From NCBI GenBank assembly GCA_017472925.1, contig JAFUNS010000023.1, forward strand, positions 1 to 64,000: a stretch of 64,000 nucleotides of DNA, read 5' to 3'. Below are positions 35,205 to 44,116 of the stretch, one piece after another. The position numbers and the translations under genes were made by a program. Under the pieces are notes generated by a model that saw nothing but the letters and a program-made list of their open reading frames with translations, ran no database searches and had not been told where the DNA came from. The DNA is from Bacteroides sp. (GTDB lineage Bacteria; Bacteroidota; Bacteroidia; Bacteroidales; Bacteroidaceae). The first letter of the stretch is position 1; every line of letters begins with the position of its first letter.

Positions 35205-38200
35205 ATGAAAAAGATGAAATATATATGGTGTACTCTTTTGATGTTTTCATTGGCATCGTGTGTGGAGCAATCGGTAGATACAGTAAATGGAGAAGGTAAA
35301 AAACCTATTTTTTTGTCTGCTACCTATCCCGTAAATACCGTTTCACGTGTTGCGGAAAACGGATTTGTAGCTGGTGATGAAGTGGGAATCTTTATTGTGG
35401 ATTATGATGCGTCTGGCAATCCGGGTGAACCTGCATTGAAAGGAAATCGTGGCTCGAATGTCCGTTTTAAATTTGATGGTGAAAAATGGAGCGCACCTTA
35501 TCAGTTATATTGGGCTGATGATAAAACACCGGCAGATTTTTATGGCTATTATCCGTTTGATGAGTCGATGACTTCGGTAACCGAATACTTCTTTAGTATC
35601 CAAAGCAGTCAAAATGGTAGTGCTACATCAACATCAGCTTCAGGTTATGAGCAAAGTGATTTGTTGTGGGCAAAGGCTACTCGTGTAACTCCTACTATTG
35701 GAACTGTTGATTTGAAATACCGTCATTTGATGGCCGGTATCACAGTCAATTTAACGAAAGGAGATGGATTTACGGATGAGCAATGGAATAATTTTGAAAA
35801 AACGGTACAGATAGAAAATACGGTTTTAAAAGGTGTCGTGAACATGAAAACCGGTGAAGTGTCGGTCTTTAGCGATGAAATCCATGCCATTACTCCGATG
35901 TTTTATAACGGTTGCTGGCGAGCGGTGGTTTATCCTCAATCCGTTGAAGCCGGCAAATCATTGATAAGTATTACTGTTGATGGTCAATCTTACCATTTGT
36001 CAAGTAATGAATCAATGGTCTACACAAGTGGTAAGATGCATGAATTTGAGATTGTGGTCGAACGTTCTGATCCTGAAGGAGAATATGTATTTAATTTGGC
36101 ACATCAAAGTATCACCAATTGGATAGATGATGCGGATTTCCATGATGGCTTGATTCGTCAATATACCATTGTACATGTGGATGAACCAGGTACTTTGCAA
36201 CAGGAACTTGCTGAAGCCCGGTTGGATTATCAGCGTGTTATCAGTCTGAAAGTGGAAGGTAAATTAAATGCTACAGATATGGAATTTATGGGTCAGCAGA
36301 TGACTTCATTGGCCAATGTCAATTTACAACAAGCCATTATTACAGATGGTGTTGTTCGCGGTTTTATGAATCATCCTCGTTTGACACATTTTGTTTTCCC
36401 AAAAAGTGGAGTTACAAGAATAGAAAATCGTGCCTTTCACAAGACACCTTTAATAGGGTCGGTACATATACCGGAAGGAGTAACACAAATTGGAGAACAA
36501 GCTTATGCAGAATGTAGATTGTTGACCGGTAACTTATCTCTACCAACGACATTAAAGAGAATAGAGCAGGCTGCTTTTTCTGTTACCAGTTTGGGCGGGC
36601 AGCTTATCCTGCCTGATGGTATAGAATTTATCGGTTCTTCAGCATTCTTTGAATGTATCTTTGAGGGTAGTTTATATTTGCCGGAATCATTGACTGTTTT
36701 ACCTATGTTTAATAGTGGAAGGTTGACCGGGAGTGTTACTATTCCGAGAAATATTACAGTGATAGATGAAGGGACATTTGTGAATAGTGGTTTTAGCCAG
36801 GTGGAATTTCATGATGGTATAACTGAAATTAAGAAAGGTGCATTTGCCAATACACAACTTGCTGGGGAATTGGTGCTTCCTCCCAATTTGAGACAATTAG
36901 GGGGGCATGCGTTCAAGAATACGAAAATTACCAATATCATATTTCCGGATGCTCTTCAGATAATGCTGGATGGAGGTTATACGGAAGAAGGTATATTTTC
37001 AGGATGCAACCGTATAACAGGAACTATTCAGTTTGCTAAGAATGTGTCTCGTATCCCTAAAGGCTGTTTTTATGAATGTTCATCCATGACAGGAATCATT
37101 TTACCTAAAAATGTTGAAATTATTGATGAAAAGGCTTTTCAAAATTGTTATAGTCTGAATCGAATTGTTTGTGAAAATCCGGAGCCTCCTGTGGTTTATA
37201 AAGATGCTTTCTATGGAGTTCCAAAGGATAATTTTACATTGGAGGTTCCGGAAGGTTCTGTAGAAAAGTACAAGAATGCAGAAGGATGGAAAGAATTCAG
37301 TCGTATAGCAGCATATGGAAGTTTTGTATGTCGTCCGTCACAGGCCAATGCGTTGAATAAAGAGCGTACGCAATCATTGGTCTTGAATGCTGATGGTGAA
37401 TGGGAAGTTGAATTTTGTCCGGAATGGTGTACGGTGTCACCTATGTCCGGTTCAGGAAAAGCCGATTTACAGCTAACAATCCAACAATTATCGTCTGGAG
37501 GTGAAAATCGTACTGATGTCATTTGTTTTAAGTTGAAGAATGGAGAATACAGAACTTATTGTACTGTTTCCCAATATAATTACCAATACGAAGAGGATCA
37601 ATGTATCTCTTTATTGACACAACAAAAAGGATATGCTAGAAGTAATAATATTCTTTTTTTAGGTGACGGCTTTGATAGTGAAGATATTTCAAGTGGTAAA
37701 TATCTCAATTTGGTGGAAAAACAAATGGAATATTTCTTTGGTATCGAACCATATAAGAGTCATAAAGATTATTTCAATGTATATGTGGCCTTTCCCTTGT
37801 CGCAAGAGAAAGGTGTCAATACCATGAATACTTATGTTAACAATCGTTTTGGAACACTTTATGGTTTTGATGGTGAGGTCAACACGGTGAATCAGTTGTT
37901 GACAGAAACAGGTTCTATATATGATTATGCATTGTCGTTGGCAAATGAACCGTTGGATGAGACAATTATGAAAGAATCGTTGATTATATTGATTCCTAAT
38001 TCATCGGATTACAATGGAGTGACATATTATGCAGATAAGGACTTAACGGTTTCGATTTGTCCTCCATCGGAACGTGCGTATCCCCAAGATATGAGAGGAG
38101 TCGTTCAACATGAGGCTGGTGGCCATGGATTTGGGAAATTAGGAGATGAAGAAATTATCTATAATAAATGGGCACCTTCGATAGTTATTGCAGACATTGA

Positions 38201-38666
38201 AGAAAAACATTCCAAACATCCTTCTCTCGGATGGTATGAGAATTTAGCTACTACATCCAATACAAATAGTGTGCCATGGTCGAATTTTATATTCGATGAA
38301 CGATATTCAGACGAAGTGGATGTGTTTGAAGGTGGTGCCGGCTATATGCGTGGTGTGTTCCGTCCTGAATCCAACTCGTGTATGAATTATGGAATTCCAT
38401 ATTATAATGTAGCATCCCGTCATTCCATAATGAAGCGAATAATGATACAGGCGGAAGGAAGTATTACAAGTGAATATTTTGAAAAAAATGATAGTAAGGA
38501 ATGGGGCGAGGTCGATTCGCGTGCGGTATTGTCTGTTGCCAATTCGTATGGAGGAAGCTCATTGCACAGAGCGCCTACTCAGGTAAATATGAAACAAATG
38601 GATAATGCTATCAAAAGAATCCGCCAAGCTAATAAAGTTAAACAAGAACAATCAATCAATCGCTAA
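35205..38666 (+). CDS. Fimbrillin/LRR5/BACON/M64 lipoprotein C, intact metallopeptidase
   Basis: The 1,153-residue lipoprotein (signal ending LASC) repeats the plan of A and B: fimbrillin-like domain (RVAENGFVAGDEVGIFIVDY, about 45-64), LRR5 repeats (about 380-690), BACON (WCTVSPMSGSG, about 740-750) and M64. The zinc motif HEAGGHGFGKLGDEE is complete (H969, E970, H974, D981), but the Cys-rich loop of A and B (CTCPHC, CSCPCC) is missing and replaced by an unrelated insert. The conserved SCMNYGIPYYN segment matches SCMNNNVPYYS in B. Only 8 bases separate it from B. Confidence 0.92.
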   Translation: MKKMKYIWCTLLMFSLASCVEQSVDTVNGEGKKPIFLSATYPVNTVSRVAENGFVAGDEVGIFIVDYDASGNPGEPALKGNRGSNVRFKFDGEKWSAPYQLYWADDKTPADFYGYYPFDESMTSVTEYFFSIQSSQNGSATSTSASGYEQSDLLWAKATRVTPTIGTVDLKYRHLMAGITVNLTKGDGFTDEQWNNFEKTVQIENTVLKGVVNMKTGEVSVFSDEIHAITPMFYNGCWRAVVYPQSVEAGKSLISITVDGQSYHLSSNESMVYTSGKMHEFEIVVERSDPEGEYVFNLAHQSITNWIDDADFHDGLIRQYTIVHVDEPGTLQQELAEARLDYQRVISLKVEGKLNATDMEFMGQQMTSLANVNLQQAIITDGVVRGFMNHPRLTHFVFPKSGVTRIENRAFHKTPLIGSVHIPEGVTQIGEQAYAECRLLTGNLSLPTTLKRIEQAAFSVTSLGGQLILPDGIEFIGSSAFFECIFEGSLYLPESLTVLPMFNSGRLTGSVTIPRNITVIDEGTFVNSGFSQVEFHDGITEIKKGAFANTQLAGELVLPPNLRQLGGHAFKNTKITNIIFPDALQIMLDGGYTEEGIFSGCNRITGTIQFAKNVSRIPKGCFYECSSMTGIILPKNVEIIDEKAFQNCYSLNRIVCENPEPPVVYKDAFYGVPKDNFTLEVPEGSVEKYKNAEGWKEFSRIAAYGSFVCRPSQANALNKERTQSLVLNADGEWEVEFCPEWCTVSPMSGSGKADLQLTIQQLSSGGENRTDVICFKLKNGEYRTYCTVSQYNYQYEEDQCISLLTQQKGYARSNNILFLGDGFDSEDISSGKYLNLVEKQMEYFFGIEPYKSHKDYFNVYVAFPLSQEKGVNTMNTYVNNRFGTLYGFDGEVNTVNQLLTETGSIYDYALSLANEPLDETIMKESLIILIPNSSDYNGVTYYADKDLTVSICPPSERAYPQDMRGVVQHEAGGHGFGKLGDEEIIYNKWAPSIVIADIEEKHSKHPSLGWYENLATTSNTNSVPWSNFIFDERYSDEVDVFEGGAGYMRGVFRPESNSCMNYGIPYYNVASRHSIMKRIMIQAEGSITSEYFEKNDSKEWGEVDSRAVLSVANSYGGSSLHRAPTQVNMKQMDNAIKRIRQANKVKQEQSINR

Positions 38667-38683
38667 TCATAAAGACTATAAAT

Positions 38684-39550
38684 ATGAAAACAGGAAAGTT
38701 TCTACTACTCTCGGCTGTCGTTACAATAGCTTTAACTGCTTGTAATAACGAAGAAATATTTAATGAACTTACAAGAGAAATCCAGTTGGATATGATTTAT
38801 CCAGGACAAGAATCACGTGCTACGGACACTCAATTTGAAGCTAATGATCAAATAGGTGTATATATAACAACCGCTGATGCTTCATTGCAATTGGGAGGTA
38901 ATTATGTTAATAATACGATGTTTGAATACAAAAGCTCTAAATGGGAACCCAATAAGCCTTGTTATTGGGTAGAAGGTACGTATGATATTTATGCGTATTA
39001 TCCGTATTCACCAACAATCAATGATGTAGAAAATTATAATTTCCAAGTTCAGGAAGACCAAACATCGAGTCTTAATTATACGAAAAGTGATTTTATGTGG
39101 GCATGTACCTCAAATTATACTCCGAATTTTACAAATAACCCTTCTGTTTCCATGCAGTTCGCTCATAAAATGTCGAATGTAATGGTGGAATTGGTGCGTG
39201 GTGAAAATTTTGAAGGTACTATTCCTGAGAATACGAAAGTTTATTTATATAGTATAGTAACTTCGGCAGTTATCGACTTGTCTTCTGGGGATGTAGCAAA
39301 AGATAGCTATGCCGGTGAAAGTACTGTTCAATGCTTTAAGGTAGATAATGATACTTTTAAGGCTATTGTTGTGCCACAAAGTATCACATCTAAACGTCCA
39401 TTGGTAGAAGTTGTTATTGATAATGTATCCTATCTGATGGAAGGAAAAATCAGTTATCGACAAGGATATCGTCATACAATTACAGTAACACTTGATACAG
39501 ATCCGGAAAATATCAAAATTAATATTGGTGGACAATTGGGAAATTGGTAG
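38684..39550 (+). CDS. Fimbrillin-like lipoprotein, last gene of the lipoprotein operon
   Basis: A 288-residue lipoprotein with a signal ending LTAC (C20). It corresponds to just the N-terminal fimbrillin-like domain of proteins A-C: DTQFEANDQIGVYITTADA, CYWVEGTYDIYAYYPYS, MQFAHKMSNVMVELVRG and RPLVEVVIDNVSYLM. No LRR, BACON or peptidase part follows. It starts 17 bases after protein C and ends the run of same-strand lipoprotein genes; a heavily structured intergenic region follows. It may be a partner or minor subunit for the larger proteins. Confidence 0.82.
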   Translation: MKTGKFLLLSAVVTIALTACNNEEIFNELTREIQLDMIYPGQESRATDTQFEANDQIGVYITTADASLQLGGNYVNNTMFEYKSSKWEPNKPCYWVEGTYDIYAYYPYSPTINDVENYNFQVQEDQTSSLNYTKSDFMWACTSNYTPNFTNNPSVSMQFAHKMSNVMVELVRGENFEGTIPENTKVYLYSIVTSAVIDLSSGDVAKDSYAGESTVQCFKVDNDTFKAIVVPQSITSKRPLVEVVIDNVSYLMEGKISYRQGYRHTITVTLDTDPENIKINIGGQLGNW

Positions 39551-39605
39551 TCATGAAGAAAAATTTAGAATAATTTGTCTCTCCATTTCTAATGGACCTT
39601 TATAG

Positions 39606-39696
39606 AATGCCTTCATTGGTTTCATTTACTTAGAATTTAAAGTAGCTTAAATTTAGGTGAAGCCAATGAAGGCATTTAAGTGGAAATATTTCCACT
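39606..39696. terminator. Nested inverted repeats between the lipoprotein and PqqD operons
   Basis: AATGCCTTCATTGGTTTCA (39606-39624) pairs with 39658-39676 over 19 positions with one G-U pair; its loop contains a further AATTTAA / TTAAATT dyad, and the perfect palindrome AGTGGAAATATTTCCACT follows at 39679-39696. It probably ends the lipoprotein transcript, and the palindrome could also be an operator for the downstream promoter. Confidence 0.6.
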
Positions 39697-39725
39697 CTTA
39701 TTTATTAGATATTAAATTCCCCTAT

Positions 39726-39760
39726 TTTGGAAGGATTGGAAGTAATTATTACTATCTTTG
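39726..39760 (+). promoter_or_regulatory. Promoter of the PqqD-ABC operon
   Basis: TATCTTTG at 39753-39760 is an exact TAnnTTTG match; TTTG at 39726-39729 is 23 bases upstream. The element lies inside the longer open frame from 39727, which therefore supports the ATG at 39784 as the true start. Confidence 0.65.
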
Positions 39761-39783
39761 TATTTTCTATTAGTTTTAGCGTT

Positions 39784-40050
39784 ATGAAAATAAATTCGAA
39801 TTATAAGCTTCGCTCCATAGCGGGCGAAACCATTGTGGTGAATCAAGGAACAACGGGTACGGATATGACCCGAATCATTTCATTGAATGCTTCGGCCAAA
39901 TTGCTGTATGAGCAGTTGCTTGGAAAAGAGTTTGCTGTAGATGATGCCGCCAATGTGTTGGCAGATACTTATGGCATTGATAATGAACAGGCTTTGAAGG
40001 ATGCACAAAAATGGGTGGATGCACTCTGTAAATGTGGAGTTATTGAATAA
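39784..40050 (+). CDS. PqqD-like peptide-binding protein
   Basis: From the ATG at 39784 the product has 88 residues, the usual size of stand-alone PqqD proteins. The pattern is characteristic: LRSIAGETIVVNQG (strand-rich N-terminus), TRIISLNASAKLLYEQLLGK and a helical end with VLADTYGID and WVDALCKCGVIE. PqqD-like domains (RRE) recognise the leader sequence of ribosomally made peptides and present them to modifying enzymes. It opens a five-gene operon with 6- to 14-base gaps or overlaps. The precursor it serves is not inside the operon; the two short peptides near 25.9 and 27.0 kb are candidates. Confidence 0.85.
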   Translation: MKINSNYKLRSIAGETIVVNQGTTGTDMTRIISLNASAKLLYEQLLGKEFAVDDAANVLADTYGIDNEQALKDAQKWVDALCKCGVIE

Positions 40051-40056
40051 AAGACT

Positions 40057-41160
40057 ATGTTGAATACATCGGAACAGATACTGTTTGCCTTGTTGAGGGC
40101 TTCGTTGCATCAGGTAGAGGCGGAACAAACTTGCTTTCAGCATGTGTCGGATGAAGAATGGAAGCAATGCTATCAGTTGGCAGCCCGACAAGGGGTGATG
40201 GCTTTGGCATGGGATGGTGTGATGACGCTTCCAGCAAATCTGCAGCCTCCCCGTTCTCTGAAATTGGCATGGGGGATGGCTGTACAGGATTATGAGGCAA
40301 AATATGCCCGTTATTGCCGGACCATTCGTGAACTTTCTGCCTTTTATGCAGAACAGGGCATTGTAACGGTACAGATGAAGGGAGTGGGACTTTCTGCCTA
40401 TTATCCGGTGCCGGCTCATCGCGAAGGTGGCGACATTGATATCTATACCTTCTCGGCCGATCATTCAAAAATGACAGATACGGAAGCAAATAGGTTGGCC
40501 GACGAGCTGATGAAACGACAAGGAATAGAGGTGGTGATGCACTCGTATAAGCATAGTAATTTCTATTACAAGGGAATACCCATAGAGAACCATAAATGCT
40601 TTCTGAATGTGCAGCATTACTCTGTTGCGGTTCAAGTGAACGAAATGTTGAAACAATGTATGTGTCCGCAAACTACCGATTTGCTGGAAGGGGAATGTAG
40701 GATACTGACACCTTCTCCGGCATTCAATACTTTATTTCTGGCTTTTCATGCTTCACAGCATTATGGTAGTGGGTTGGCTTTGCACCATTTGTGCGATTGG
40801 GCAGTATTGATAAAACGCTATGGGTTGAAACTACCGGAAGAACTGACCGACAAACGTTTTCTGGAAGCTATAGCTGCACTTACGCAATTGGCTAACCATT
40901 ATTTGGGTACCCAAGCGGAAATAACTGGCGGTGAACAATTGGCGGATGAAATGTTGCAGGAAATGTTGCATCCAAAGTTTTATCACAAAGAAAGGATTCC
41001 GGCAAAAGGCAAGTGGGGTATTCTGAAATATAAAACCCAACGTTTTCTCTATATGTCGAGGGTGTCGAACCGAATTCTGTATGTCCCTTTATGGAAACGT
41101 ATTTGGAAATCGGTTGTAGCACATGTACGTCGTCCTGAAACAATATTCCAAACAGAGTAG
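40057..41160 (+). CDS. Nucleotidyltransferase-family protein (NTP_transf_5 type)
   Basis: The 367-residue protein matches the family with the active-site pattern GxDIDxY: MKGVGLSAYYPVPAHREGGDIDIYTF covers this region at about residues 108-133 (Asp pair in GDIDIY). Further His-rich segments, LHHLCDWAVLIKRYG and FLAFHASQHYGSG, fit the MNT/NTP_transf_5 group. Homologues occur in lasso-peptide and other peptide clusters beside HPr-kinase-like proteins, where they are thought to modify the peptide or sugar-like groups, though the chemistry is mostly unproved. It is 6 bases after the PqqD gene. Confidence 0.85.
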   Translation: MLNTSEQILFALLRASLHQVEAEQTCFQHVSDEEWKQCYQLAARQGVMALAWDGVMTLPANLQPPRSLKLAWGMAVQDYEAKYARYCRTIRELSAFYAEQGIVTVQMKGVGLSAYYPVPAHREGGDIDIYTFSADHSKMTDTEANRLADELMKRQGIEVVMHSYKHSNFYYKGIPIENHKCFLNVQHYSVAVQVNEMLKQCMCPQTTDLLEGECRILTPSPAFNTLFLAFHASQHYGSGLALHHLCDWAVLIKRYGLKLPEELTDKRFLEAIAALTQLANHYLGTQAEITGGEQLADEMLQEMLHPKFYHKERIPAKGKWGILKYKTQRFLYMSRVSNRILYVPLWKRIWKSVVAHVRRPETIFQTE

Positions 41161-41174
41161 AAGTAAAAAAGAAC

Positions 41175-42815
41175 ATGTTTTTCTTAAAGCGAATATACCG
41201 TTTGTTGCTTCTCGAAGAAAGAAAGGTTGGTAAAAAAGTGGTAGCGGCTGTCTTTTTTTCGGCTTTGCTTGATTTTGTGGGATTGGCTGCACTATTGCCT
41301 GTGCTTTATATTTTGTTGGAAGGTGGTGAAAATCATCGGGCAGCCATATACTTCTGTTTGTTCGCGGTAGGTGTTATTTTGTTCAAGAGTACATTGATAG
41401 TAAGCTTTTCCCGTTTCCAGAATTGTTATTTGCTTTCGTTGTACAAACGGTTGAGCTTTTCTCTTTTTTCATCCTATTATCGAAAAGGTTTGCTCTTTAT
41501 CCGTGAACAAGGGAGTAGCCGTTTGGGGCATGAAGTGACCTATATGTGTTTTGCTTTCAGTCAGAACATGTTGGCTCCATTGCTACGTATGGCAGGCGAT
41601 GGCTTGTTGATAGCAATGGTAACCCTGGCCTTGTTGGTGTATGATTGGCAAACGGTGTTGATTCTGTATATTTCTTTTCTACCTGTGATGGGACTTTATG
41701 TATGGGGGGTAAGAAAGCGTGCTCGGAAGTATGGAGAACAGGAACTGCGTGCTAAACGCAGGCAGGCAAAAGTGGTGAATGATACATTCAGAGGATTTCA
41801 AGAGCTGGAAGTGAATGGCGCTTTTTCTACCCAACAAGCTTCTTTTTTGGAAGGAATGGATGAAGTAGCTCATAGTAGGGTGAAATTGGATACGATTATG
41901 CGTGTGCCTGTGTTCTTGTCTGAATTGTCGGTTATTCTTGGATTGACGATATTGGTAGTTTTTGGAACAGGAGATGTCAAGGTGCTTGTAGGAGTGTTTG
42001 CGGTAGCGGCTTTCCGTTTATTGCCTGCGGTACGTGTTATGCTTTCGGGATGGACGCAAGTTCAGAATGCCCTTTATTGTCTGGATGTGTTGGAAGAAGG
42101 ATTGGAAGATCCGGATGAGAAAGAAGTTGTATGTAGCTTGGAGGAATTGCCATTTGAAAAGGAAATAAGGATATGTGGCTTGTCGTACATATATCCTAAT
42201 GGTGAAGAAGTACTGAAAAATTTTGATGAGAGTATCCGTAAAGGAGAATATGTGGGATTCTGCGGATATAGTGGAGCTGGGAAATCTACCTTGTTTAATT
42301 TATTGTTGGGCTTTTTGAATCCTACGGATGGAAAAATATGTATTGACCGTACGGTGCTAACCCCCGAAATACAGCCTCTGTGGCTTCAAAAGGTGGGATA
42401 TGTACCTCAAGAGGTTTTCATCTTTCAAGGTACATTGGCTGAAAATATTGCTTTAGGGTGTAAAGAGATAGATAGGGACCGTGTTCTTCAGGTACTTGAA
42501 CAAGTGAGCTTGGGCAAATGGTTGCAAACGTTGGATGATGGTATAGATACGGTTTTGGGTGAAGCAGGAGGACGACTTTCCGGTGGACAGAAACAACGGG
42601 TAGGAATTGCTCGGGCGCTTTATAAGAATATTGATGTGCTGTTGTTGGATGAGGCTACATCGGCATTGGACAATAAAACAGAAAGAGAAGTAAATGAAAC
42701 TCTTTATCAATTAAAACAAACTTATGAACAGCTGACTATACTTTCCATAGCACATCGGGAAAGTTCGTTGGCATATTGTGACAGGATAATAACATTAAAG
42801 GATGATGATGAGTAA
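41175..42815 (+). CDS. ABC exporter (transmembrane plus ATPase in one chain)
   Basis: The 546-residue protein has an N-terminal six-helix exporter domain (about 20-310; for example ALLDFVGLAALLPVLYILL) and a C-terminal ATPase: Walker A GYSGAGKST (about 361-369), Q-loop near YVPQEVFIFQGTLAENIALG, signature LSGGQKQRVGIARALY (about 464-479) and Walker B DVLLLDEATSALD (about 484-496). There is no N-terminal C39 peptidase domain, so it would not cut a leader itself. As a homodimer it is the probable export step for the product of this operon. Confidence 0.92.
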   Translation: MFFLKRIYRLLLLEERKVGKKVVAAVFFSALLDFVGLAALLPVLYILLEGGENHRAAIYFCLFAVGVILFKSTLIVSFSRFQNCYLLSLYKRLSFSLFSSYYRKGLLFIREQGSSRLGHEVTYMCFAFSQNMLAPLLRMAGDGLLIAMVTLALLVYDWQTVLILYISFLPVMGLYVWGVRKRARKYGEQELRAKRRQAKVVNDTFRGFQELEVNGAFSTQQASFLEGMDEVAHSRVKLDTIMRVPVFLSELSVILGLTILVVFGTGDVKVLVGVFAVAAFRLLPAVRVMLSGWTQVQNALYCLDVLEEGLEDPDEKEVVCSLEELPFEKEIRICGLSYIYPNGEEVLKNFDESIRKGEYVGFCGYSGAGKSTLFNLLLGFLNPTDGKICIDRTVLTPEIQPLWLQKVGYVPQEVFIFQGTLAENIALGCKEIDRDRVLQVLEQVSLGKWLQTLDDGIDTVLGEAGGRLSGGQKQRVGIARALYKNIDVLLLDEATSALDNKTEREVNETLYQLKQTYEQLTILSIAHRESSLAYCDRIITLKDDDE

Positions 42816-43671
42816 AAAGTATCAGATAGCAGGACATTTGTTCGAAGTCATGGGAGAACAATTATGTGCGGCAGTAACTTGCATTGAAGGATTTCGCCCG
42901 TTTGAAGTGGAAGAAGGGGAACCGTTATTCCGTTTCCAGGAAGGAAACTTAAGAGATATTCCCCCCATGCAAAAAGTGGAGTATGTGTTTGAATACGAAG
43001 GGGTGAAGGGCGCTTTCGGAAGAACATCTGACGGATTACGCTTGAATTTGCTAATGGAGGCAGATGGAAGAGCTTTTGATATATGGTGCCGGGAAGGAGA
43101 TTCCGTGGTTTATATGGGTGGATGTTGGTTGATGCTGCTTTATCGGTTTGCTATGTGGGTGGCTTATGGCTTGATGACTTTACAGAAGGGAACACTGGCA
43201 ATTCATAGTAGCTGTATCGTTTATAAAGGTAAAGCAACGTTGTTCTTGGGAGAAAGTGGTACGGGCAAGAGTACGCATACCCGATTGTGGCGGGAGCATA
43301 TTGAAGGAGCGGTGCTATTGAATGACGACAGTCCTATGATACGAGTGGAAGATGGGAAAGTATGGGCTTATGGTAGTGCATGGAGTGGAAAGACTCCTTG
43401 TTATAAGAATGAACGTTATGAATTGAAAGCGTGTGTTCGTTTGTCGCAAGCTCCTTATAACCGGATGCAAAAATTGTCTGTACTTCAAGCTTATGGAGCA
43501 ATTCACCCTTCATGTGCGCCCGAGTTTGCATACGATGATGTATTATATGATGAGGTAAGTCGTACAATCGGTCAGATTCTATCGGTGGTACCTTGTTATC
43601 ATTTGGCTTGTTTGCCAGATAGAGAGGCGGCTTTGTTGTCTTGTCATACTATTTTTGAAAGTGAACCATGA
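42802..43671 (+). CDS. HPr-kinase-like protein
   Basis: The 289-residue protein has a P-loop, FLGESGTGKSTHTRLWREHI (about 146-165), followed by LLNDDSPMIRVEDGKVWAYG and GSAWSGKTPCYKNE, the arrangement of HprK-type Ser kinases and the PEP-carboxykinase-like proteins of peptide clusters. It lacks the PTS context of a true HprK/P. In paeninodin-type lasso clusters related kinases phosphorylate a serine of the precursor peptide; the same role here is inference. The start overlaps the ABC gene end by 14 bases (three consecutive ATGs at 42802, 42805 and 42808 are possible), indicating coupling. Confidence 0.85.
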   Translation: MMMSKKYQIAGHLFEVMGEQLCAAVTCIEGFRPFEVEEGEPLFRFQEGNLRDIPPMQKVEYVFEYEGVKGAFGRTSDGLRLNLLMEADGRAFDIWCREGDSVVYMGGCWLMLLYRFAMWVAYGLMTLQKGTLAIHSSCIVYKGKATLFLGESGTGKSTHTRLWREHIEGAVLLNDDSPMIRVEDGKVWAYGSAWSGKTPCYKNERYELKACVRLSQAPYNRMQKLSVLQAYGAIHPSCAPEFAYDDVLYDEVSRTIGQILSVVPCYHLACLPDREAALLSCHTIFESEP

Positions 43672-44108
43672 AGTGTATACCGAATGAAATATTCTTTGCA
43701 TGGGTAGAGTCTGAAATAGCAGAAAAGCGTTCTGTACGTTTCCGCTTGAAAGGCCAGTCCATGTTTCCTTTGTTGCGTAATGAACGTGATGAGGTGGTGC
43801 TTTATCCTTGTAAGGGGGAAAAACTTCGGCCTATGGATGTTGTATTGTTTCGATATCAGGGTAAGCATATATTGCATCGCATCCTTCGTATGGAGGGTGA
43901 ACATATCTATTTACGAGGGGATGGCTCGTATGTTGCCAAGGAAGAATGTACAACAACTGATGTAATAGGCATAGTACGTGAAATAAAACGTCCGTCGGGG
44001 AAAGTAATTTCGGTAGATGCTTGGCAATGGCGTTTGGCCAGTCGATTATGGAATGGATTAGGCATCTTCCGAAATCCTCTATTAAGAATATTACATAAAC
44101 TGTTATAG
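43668..44108 (+). CDS. S24/S26-family peptidase (signal-peptidase-like)
   Basis: The 146-residue protein carries the signal-peptidase-type Ser motif, LKGQSMFPLL (S31), and a downstream HILHRILRMEGEHIYLRGDG with a His (H70) in the place where bacterial enzymes have the catalytic Lys, resembling the Ser-His arrangement of SipW/ER-type signal peptidases. No N-terminal membrane anchor is obvious; a weakly hydrophobic C-terminus ends LRILHKLL. In this operon it is the only candidate leader-cleaving enzyme. Its start overlaps the kinase stop by 4 bases (ATGA). It is the last gene before the convergent nadK. Confidence 0.82.
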   Translation: MKCIPNEIFFAWVESEIAEKRSVRFRLKGQSMFPLLRNERDEVVLYPCKGEKLRPMDVVLFRYQGKHILHRILRMEGEHIYLRGDGSYVAKEECTTTDVIGIVREIKRPSGKVISVDAWQWRLASRLWNGLGIFRNPLLRILHKLL

Positions 44109-44116
44109 AAAAACAC

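Noticed and set aside
28166-38666. Assembly duplication of one gene
   Set aside because: The three proteins differ throughout, have different lengths and different Cys-loop and active-site sequences, so they are diverged paralogues.
42802-43671. True HPr kinase/phosphorylase of carbon control
   Set aside because: No HPr or PTS genes nearby; operon context and sequence pattern point to the peptide-cluster type.
25891-44108. Lasso-peptide cluster as a firm call
   Set aside because: PqqD, nucleotidyltransferase, kinase and exporter fit, but no asparagine-synthetase-like cyclase, no B2 transglutaminase-type protease and no typical lasso precursor are seen in the window.
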